The notes beneath the pieces were generated by a model. The model saw nothing but the letters and a program-made list of their open reading frames with translations. It searched no databases and was not told the DNA's origin. Positions 5,618-9,563 of a DNA stretch of 9,563 bases are shown here, in pieces. The position numbers and the translations under genes were made by a program. This stretch comes from Synechococcales cyanobacterium PMM_0036 (GTDB lineage Bacteria > Cyanobacteriota > Cyanobacteriia > Elainellales > Elainellaceae), in NCBI GenBank assembly GCA_949127645.1, contig CASBQM010000784.1, positions 1-9,563 of the forward strand, read 5' to 3'. Every line of letters begins with the position of its first letter. The first letter of the stretch is position 1.

Positions 5618-6613
5618 ATGGTTCGGTTTCATATTCAACCGGATAGCGATATCCCTGCATCTTCTCAGCTTTATAGTCAAATTCGCTTTGCGATCGCCTC
5701 TCGCCAATATCCGCCCGGTCATCGGCTGCCCAGCACGCGGCAGCTTGCCATGGAAACCGGGTTGCACCGCAACACCATTAGCAAAGTTTATCGCCAGCTT
5801 GAAGAAGATGGCATTGTAGATGCTCAGGCGGGTTCTGGCATCTATGTCCGGGCGCAGGGCGACGAGGGCGGCAATGCCAAAGGGCGATCGCCTTCGCCCA
5901 TTATGGATCAGCATCCCGAAGCCCACAAGCTGGTGCAGCGTAGTCTGGATGAGCTGCTAGGTCAAGGCTGCTCTCTGACCCAGGCGAGAGAGCTGTTTTT
6001 GGCGGAAATTGACTGGCGGCTAAGGTGCAGTGCCCGTGTACTAGTGACGGTTCCTACCCAAGACATTGGCGTGGGTGAGCTAATGGTGCAAGAGCTGGAG
6101 CAAGCGCTGAATATCCCGGTGCAGCTCGTGCCTATGGAAGAACTGGCTCAGGTGTTAGATCAAGCGCGATCGGGTACGGTCGTCACTAGCCGCTATTTCA
6201 TTGGCGAAGCAGAGGCGATCGCCTCTCCTAAGTCTGTGCGCGTCATCCCGATCGATATCTATGACTATGCTCAAGAGATTCAAAAACTGCTGAAATTGCC
6301 CAAAGATAGCTGCCTAGGGCTAGTCAGCCTCAGCCCCGGCATTCTACGAGCTTCGGAAGTAATTGTTTATAGCCTGCGGGGCGAAAGTTTGCTGATTATG
6401 ACGGCACAGGCTCACGACACCTATCGGCTGAATGCGATCGTGCGGAGTGCCCAGACGATCTTTAGCTTCGATCAGGCAAGCTGTGGCGCGGTCAAGGCGG
6501 CAGTCAGCGTTGCCAGAGATGATCTGATTCGCGCCCCGAATCTCATCTGTTGCGACAACTACATTGGCGCAAAGTCGATCAGCCTTCTCAAGCGCGAGCT
6601 AGGTCTAGAGTAA
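5618..6613 (+). CDS. GntR-family transcriptional regulator with unassigned C-terminal domain
   Basis: A 331-residue regulator, counted from the ATG chosen by the GGAGG five nt upstream. Residues 13-78 are a GntR winged helix-turn-helix: LYSQIRFAIASRQYPPGHRLPS, then RQLAMETGLHRNTISKVYRQL, and the wing GSGIYV. A Gly/Ser/Pro-rich linker (80-98) leads to a domain of about 230 residues of alternating helices and strands. It is not the aminotransferase-like domain of MocR proteins (far too short and no PLP lysine motif), nor an FCD domain; I do not recognise it as a typical UTRA domain. The arrangement recalls the YtrA branch with an added sensor part. Cyanobacteria have conserved GntR regulators of similar size (Synechocystis Sll1961 is one I recall), and this may be an orthologue, but I cannot confirm it. 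The gene is divergent from the amidohydrolase and could control it. It ends 3 nt from the convergent hydrolase gene. Confidence 0.87.
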   Translation: MVRFHIQPDSDIPASSQLYSQIRFAIASRQYPPGHRLPSTRQLAMETGLHRNTISKVYRQLEEDGIVDAQAGSGIYVRAQGDEGGNAKGRSPSPIMDQHPEAHKLVQRSLDELLGQGCSLTQARELFLAEIDWRLRCSARVLVTVPTQDIGVGELMVQELEQALNIPVQLVPMEELAQVLDQARSGTVVTSRYFIGEAEAIASPKSVRVIPIDIYDYAQEIQKLLKLPKDSCLGLVSLSPGILRASEVIVYSLRGESLLIMTAQAHDTYRLNAIVRSAQTIFSFDQASCGAVKAAVSVARDDLIRAPNLICCDNYIGAKSISLLKRELGLE

Positions 6614-6616
6614 TCT

Positions 6617-7516
6617 TCAGCCGATCGCCTGGGGTAGGCGCAAAAATTGTCGCAGCGCTTGGAGATAGGTTTCCGCATCCTCCAGCATAGGAAAATGCGC
6701 CGTGTTAGTCATCACCACCTGCTGAATGCGATCGTTTAACCCAGCCGCACGTCTCCCCAGCTCTGCCGGAATGATCTGGTCATACTCTCCAGAAATCAGC
6801 AGCGTAGGAACCGGCAACTGGGCAAATTCTTGAGGCATTTCCTCTGCCGCTTTTTGGCTAACTGCTGTGTAGACAGTGCCCAGCGCCGCCTCGTAGTCTG
6901 CGGCGACAAAATCTTCAAGGAAGGCTTTCCGAGCGGCTGCGGCTATGGGACGACGCAAAAACCGCGTCATGAACATCCGATCGGCTCCCGGAATTTTGGT
7001 CATCCAGTCTGGACGGAAGCCCACCACATATTTACTGGCCTGATGGAAGAGTTTGAACGATCGCGCCTCATATTCAAAAATGCCGCTGCAAGTCAGAATC
7101 ACCTGCTCCACCTGCTCAGGATAGCGATTGACAAACAGAACGGCAATTGAGGCTCCGGTAGAATGGGCGTTGAGGTAAACCCGCTTCAGGTTCAGGGCAT
7201 CTAGCAGCAGCGCCAAATCGTCAGCATAGCCCTCTAACTCATAGCCCAGAGCCTCTACATCTGGCGGAATTGGGCGGGGAAGGAGCGATCGCCCAAACCC
7301 CCGCAGATCGTACAGCAAACAGTCGAATTGGTCAGTAAGCGATCGTGCTGTGGTTTCCCAATATCGAGTAGAACCCGCCCAACCGTGAATAAATACTAGA
7401 GTGGGCTTATCTGAAACTGGATTCCCATCTAGAGGTTTTTCACCTGAAGCACATTGCTCTGAAGCAGTGATCCATTCGTAGTAGTGGTCAACACCACGTA
7501 CGTTAATGTAAGGCAT
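6617..7516 (-). CDS. alpha/beta hydrolase fold protein
   Basis: A 299-residue alpha/beta hydrolase. The oxyanion-hole motif FIHGWAGS is at 42-49. The nucleophile is Ser119 in NAHSTGAS, where the usual first Gly of GxSxG is Ala117. Asp246 in SGEYDQIIP and His274 in NTAHFPMLED complete the triad. A lid-like helical segment covers about 145-225, with the basic stretch RFLRRP. A polar insertion (18-37) before the first core strand has no clear role. The core motifs match the MhpC/haloperoxidase-like group, whose substrates cannot be predicted from sequence. No signal peptide is visible. The gene begins 17 nt after the clpX stop, so it probably lies at the end of the clpP-clpX transcript, and it converges with the GntR gene with 3 nt between the stops. 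No Shine-Dalgarno sequence precedes its ATG, which fits translation by read-through from clpX. Confidence 0.88.
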   Translation of the reverse strand: MPYINVRGVDHYYEWITASEQCASGEKPLDGNPVSDKPTLVFIHGWAGSTRYWETTARSLTDQFDCLLYDLRGFGRSLLPRPIPPDVEALGYELEGYADDLALLLDALNLKRVYLNAHSTGASIAVLFVNRYPEQVEQVILTCSGIFEYEARSFKLFHQASKYVVGFRPDWMTKIPGADRMFMTRFLRRPIAAAARKAFLEDFVAADYEAALGTVYTAVSQKAAEEMPQEFAQLPVPTLLISGEYDQIIPAELGRRAAGLNDRIQQVVMTNTAHFPMLEDAETYLQALRQFLRLPQAIG

Positions 7517-7533
7517 TTTGAGGAGTGTCGAAG

Positions 7534-8871
7534 TTAGGCAGATTCGGGCTTTGGCAGCGACGAAGGATGAACCAACAGCTCAGCCGTCGATCGCTTCTCT
7601 ACCATTTCGCGGGTAATCGCACAGCGGGTCACGTCTTTGCGGGAAGGCAGCTCATACATTACGTCTAGCATTAGCTCTTCCACAATGCTACGCAGCGCTC
7701 TGGCTCCCGTCTTGCGGCGGTATGCCTCTTTGGCGATCGCCCGTACCGCATCCGGCTTAAACTCTAGCTGCACATTGTCCATCCGCATCAGCTTTTGGTA
7801 CTGCTTCACTAAAGCATTCCGAGGTTCCGTCAGAATTTCTGAAAGCGCGTCCTCATCCAGCGGATCGACAACCGCCATCACAGGTACCCGACCAATGAAC
7901 TCTGGAATCATGCCAAACTTCACCAAATCATCTGGCTCCATGTGCTTCAACACATCTGCCGCCCGCTTTTCTTTCGGCTGACCCTCTCCAGGCTGCACAA
8001 AGCCGATCGACTTCTTGCCCAGCCTTTGCTCAACTGCCTTATCTAGCCCCACAAACGCCCCACCGCAAATAAATAAAATATTACTGGTGTCAATCTGGAT
8101 GCAGTCTTGGTAAGGATGCTTGCGTCCGCCCTGGGGAGGCACATTGGCGATCGTTCCCTCTAGCATTTTCAGTAGAGCCTGCTGAACGCCTTCGCCTGAG
8201 ACATCTCGTGTAATCGAAGGATTCTCGCTCTTACGGGCAATCTTGTCGATCTCATCTATATAGATGATGCCGCGCTGAGCCACTTCCACATCCAGATCAG
8301 CAACCTGCAACAGCCGCAGCAGAATATTTTCTACATCTTCGCCCACATACCCTGCCTCGGTTAGCGTCGTGGCATCGGCGACCGCGAAAGGCACATCCAA
8401 CATCTCTGCCAGGGTTTGTGCCAGCAAGGTCTTGCCACAGCCCGTCGGCCCAATCAGCAGAATATTCGACTTTTGCAGCTCTACCGTATCTTCTTGTTTA
8501 GCGGTTCCCTTCGCTTGGATGAAGCTCAGCCGCTTGTAGTGGTTATAAACCGCAACTGAAAGCACCTTCTTGGCTTCATCTTGCCCAATCACGTTTTCAT
8601 CTAAATGCTTCTTGATTTCCCGGGGCTTGGGAATCTGATTCATTGAGAGACTGGGCGATCGCGCTGGACGCTTGTCTGAATGATTGTCACGCCGCGCCGA
8701 AGGCTGAGGCACTGTGGCGCTAGAGTCAAACAACTCCTCATCCAAGATTTCATTGCAGAGGTCAACGCATTCGTCACAAATGTAGACACCGGGTCCGGCA
8801 ATTAGCTTGCGGACTTGCTCCTGCGATTTACCACAGAATGAACATTTGAGATGGGAGTCATACTTAGACAT
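7534..8871 (-). CDS. clpX: ClpX, ATP-dependent unfoldase subunit of the Clp protease
   Basis: A full-length ClpX of 445 residues, the hexameric AAA+ ring that recognises, unfolds and feeds substrates to ClpP. The N-terminal zinc-binding domain has Cys10, Cys13, Cys32 and Cys35. The AAA+ module has Walker A GPTGCGKT (141-148), pore-loop GYVG (174-177), Walker B IIYIDEID (202-209), the RKH substrate loop (250-252), the IGF loop that docks on ClpP (289-291), EFIGR (324-328) and the sensor-2 GAR (389-391). All key residues are present. A Ser/Arg-rich linker (49-76) between zinc and AAA+ domains is the least conserved part. The gene starts 9 nt after clpP ends; a good ribosome binding site GAGGGG (8882..8877) overlaps the clpP stop, indicating coupled expression. 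Confidence 0.98.
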   Translation of the reverse strand: MSKYDSHLKCSFCGKSQEQVRKLIAGPGVYICDECVDLCNEILDEELFDSSATVPQPSARRDNHSDKRPARSPSLSMNQIPKPREIKKHLDENVIGQDEAKKVLSVAVYNHYKRLSFIQAKGTAKQEDTVELQKSNILLIGPTGCGKTLLAQTLAEMLDVPFAVADATTLTEAGYVGEDVENILLRLLQVADLDVEVAQRGIIYIDEIDKIARKSENPSITRDVSGEGVQQALLKMLEGTIANVPPQGGRKHPYQDCIQIDTSNILFICGGAFVGLDKAVEQRLGKKSIGFVQPGEGQPKEKRAADVLKHMEPDDLVKFGMIPEFIGRVPVMAVVDPLDEDALSEILTEPRNALVKQYQKLMRMDNVQLEFKPDAVRAIAKEAYRRKTGARALRSIVEELMLDVMYELPSRKDVTRCAITREMVEKRSTAELLVHPSSLPKPESA

Positions 8872-8876
8872 ATTCG

Positions 8877-8882
8877 CCCCTC
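8877..8882 (-). promoter_or_regulatory. Shine-Dalgarno sequence of clpX overlapping the clpP stop
   Basis: GAGGGG on the minus strand lies five nt before the clpX ATG and shares two bases (GA) with the clpP TGA stop. This supports the chosen clpX start and tight clpP-clpX coupling. Confidence 0.7.
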
Positions 8883-9492
8883 ACTTAACTGCGGTAATAG
8901 ACTCTCCGGGCATGGGCAGGTTTTGGCGAACAACGACCTGGTCAATCAACCCGTAGTTGTTTGCTTCTTCTGCGGACATGAAAAAATCGCGCTCGGTATC
9001 AGCCTCAATTTTCTCAAAGGGCTGTCCTGTATGATAAGCCAACAATTCATTCAGCGTCCGTTTAAGGTACAGAATTTCTTTTGCCTGAATCTCAATATCT
9101 ACCGCCTGACCCTGCGCCCCCCCTGAAGGCTGATGGATCATAATGCGCGAACTGGGCAAAGACAGCCGCTTTCCGGCTGCACCTGCCGCCAGTAGAAAAG
9201 CGCCCATGCTAGCTGCTAAACCATAGCAAATCGTAACGATATCAGGACGAACTTGCTGCATGGTGTCATAAATCGCCAGACCTGCCGTCACCGAGCCACC
9301 CGGAGAGTTGATGTAGAGCTGAATATCGCGTTCTGGGTCTTCTGCATCCAGGAACAAGAGTTGGGCAATAATTGAGTCTGCTACGGTGTCATCTACAGGT
9401 GTTCCCAAAAAGACGATGCGCTCTCGCAGCAGCCGAGAGTATATATCAAACGCTCGATCTCCTCTGCCAGACTGCTCGACCACCATCGGCAC
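8881..9492 (-). CDS. clpP: ClpP, ATP-dependent Clp protease proteolytic subunit
   Basis: A serine peptidase of 203 residues from this start, forming the tetradecameric chamber that degrades substrates delivered by ClpX. The catalytic triad is Ser95 in GLAASMGAF, His120 in MIHQPSGG and Asp169 in TERDFFMS. The oxyanion glycines GGS (65-67) and the handle helix EILYLKRTLNELLAYHTG are normal. The start at 9492 is GTG; an ATG lies two codons later. The reading frame stays open upstream to the window edge with no stop and no other ATG, and no good ribosome binding site precedes the GTG. The real protein may therefore have a longer N-terminus starting outside the window. Many cyanobacteria have several clpP genes; the VVEQSGRG..AFDIYSRLLRERI opening and the clpX neighbour point to the ClpX-partnered paralogue. 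Trigger factor (tig) often lies next upstream, but nothing of it is visible. Confidence 0.97.
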   Translation of the reverse strand: MPMVVEQSGRGDRAFDIYSRLLRERIVFLGTPVDDTVADSIIAQLLFLDAEDPERDIQLYINSPGGSVTAGLAIYDTMQQVRPDIVTICYGLAASMGAFLLAAGAAGKRLSLPSSRIMIHQPSGGAQGQAVDIEIQAKEILYLKRTLNELLAYHTGQPFEKIEADTERDFFMSAEEANNYGLIDQVVVRQNLPMPGESITAVK

Positions 9493-9563
9493 AACGGCTT
9501 CAGCCCCCTGAGGATTTGGCTTGGTTAACCCTCGATCGCGTGACTGCTCTGAAAGTCTGAAAT

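Larger units (their letters stand above)
879..8662. repeat. HIP1 octamers (GCGATCGC) dispersed through the window
   Basis: Exact copies start at 879, 1283, 1849, 2278, 3657, 4129, 4349, 4607, 4823, 4970, 5180, 5441, 5690, 5884, 6215, 7285, 7733 and 8655. A random octamer is expected about once per 65 kb, so this is strong enrichment and typical of cyanobacterial genomes. Nearly all copies are inside genes. There are also many partial copies containing CGATCG. These are point-like palindromes, not one continuous repeat. Confidence 0.9.

Noticed and set aside
6626..6640. Hairpin CGCCT-GGGGT-AGGCG near the convergent gene ends
   Set aside because: The stem is only five bp, lies inside the hydrolase coding end, and has no T-run after it on either strand; the CAAAAA after it on the plus strand is the wrong base.

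Overview
The window reads as cyanobacterial chromosome. The octamer GCGATCGC (HIP1, a hallmark of many cyanobacterial genomes) occurs at least 18 times in 9.6 kb. The right-hand end carries adjacent clpP and clpX genes whose ClpP begins in the way I recall for cyanobacterial ClpPs (a VVEQSGRG..AFDIYSRLLRERI stretch). The genus cannot be fixed from this sequence; a filamentous Leptolyngbya-like lineage is only a guess.

Layout, left to right. (1) 2..730, minus: larB, carboxylase/hydrolase of nickel-pincer cofactor synthesis, cut by the window edge at its C-terminus. (2) 815..5406, minus: six accessory genes all in one direction. In transcription order they are a ring-opening amidohydrolase (cyanuric acid hydrolase/barbiturase family), a dienelactone-hydrolase-family protein 13 nt downstream, a 106-nt gap holding a promoter with a perfect inverted repeat over its -35 box, a class II aldolase/adducin-like protein, an FCD-type GntR regulator overlapping it by one base, a VOC (glyoxalase-fold) protein, and a HAD protein of the haloacid-dehalogenase type. 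(3) 5407..5617: a divergent intergenic region with an 11-bp direct repeat. (4) 5618..6613, plus: a GntR-type regulator with a short N-terminal winged helix and a C-terminal domain I cannot name. (5) 6617..9492, minus: clpP, clpX and an alpha/beta hydrolase, closely spaced and probably one operon, converging on the regulator gene with 3 nt between stops.

How the genes may work together. The clpP-clpX block encodes the peptidase and unfoldase of a housekeeping protease. The 815..5406 block looks like a small catabolic island. A cyclic-imide ring-opening enzyme is paired with a second hydrolase. A separately controlled unit holds an aldolase-like enzyme, its probable repressor and two small enzymes. 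The inverted repeat centred on the -35 element of the aldolase promoter is the likely operator of the co-encoded FCD-GntR protein. HIP1 copies run through most of the island, which argues that it is a long-term resident and not a recent arrival. The substrate is unknown: the ring-opening enzyme resembles AtzD/TrzD cyanuric acid hydrolases, but no biuret or allophanate hydrolase lies in the window.

No tRNA, rRNA, CRISPR array, insertion sequence or convincing intrinsic terminator was seen. No stretch over 300 bases lacks a gene.
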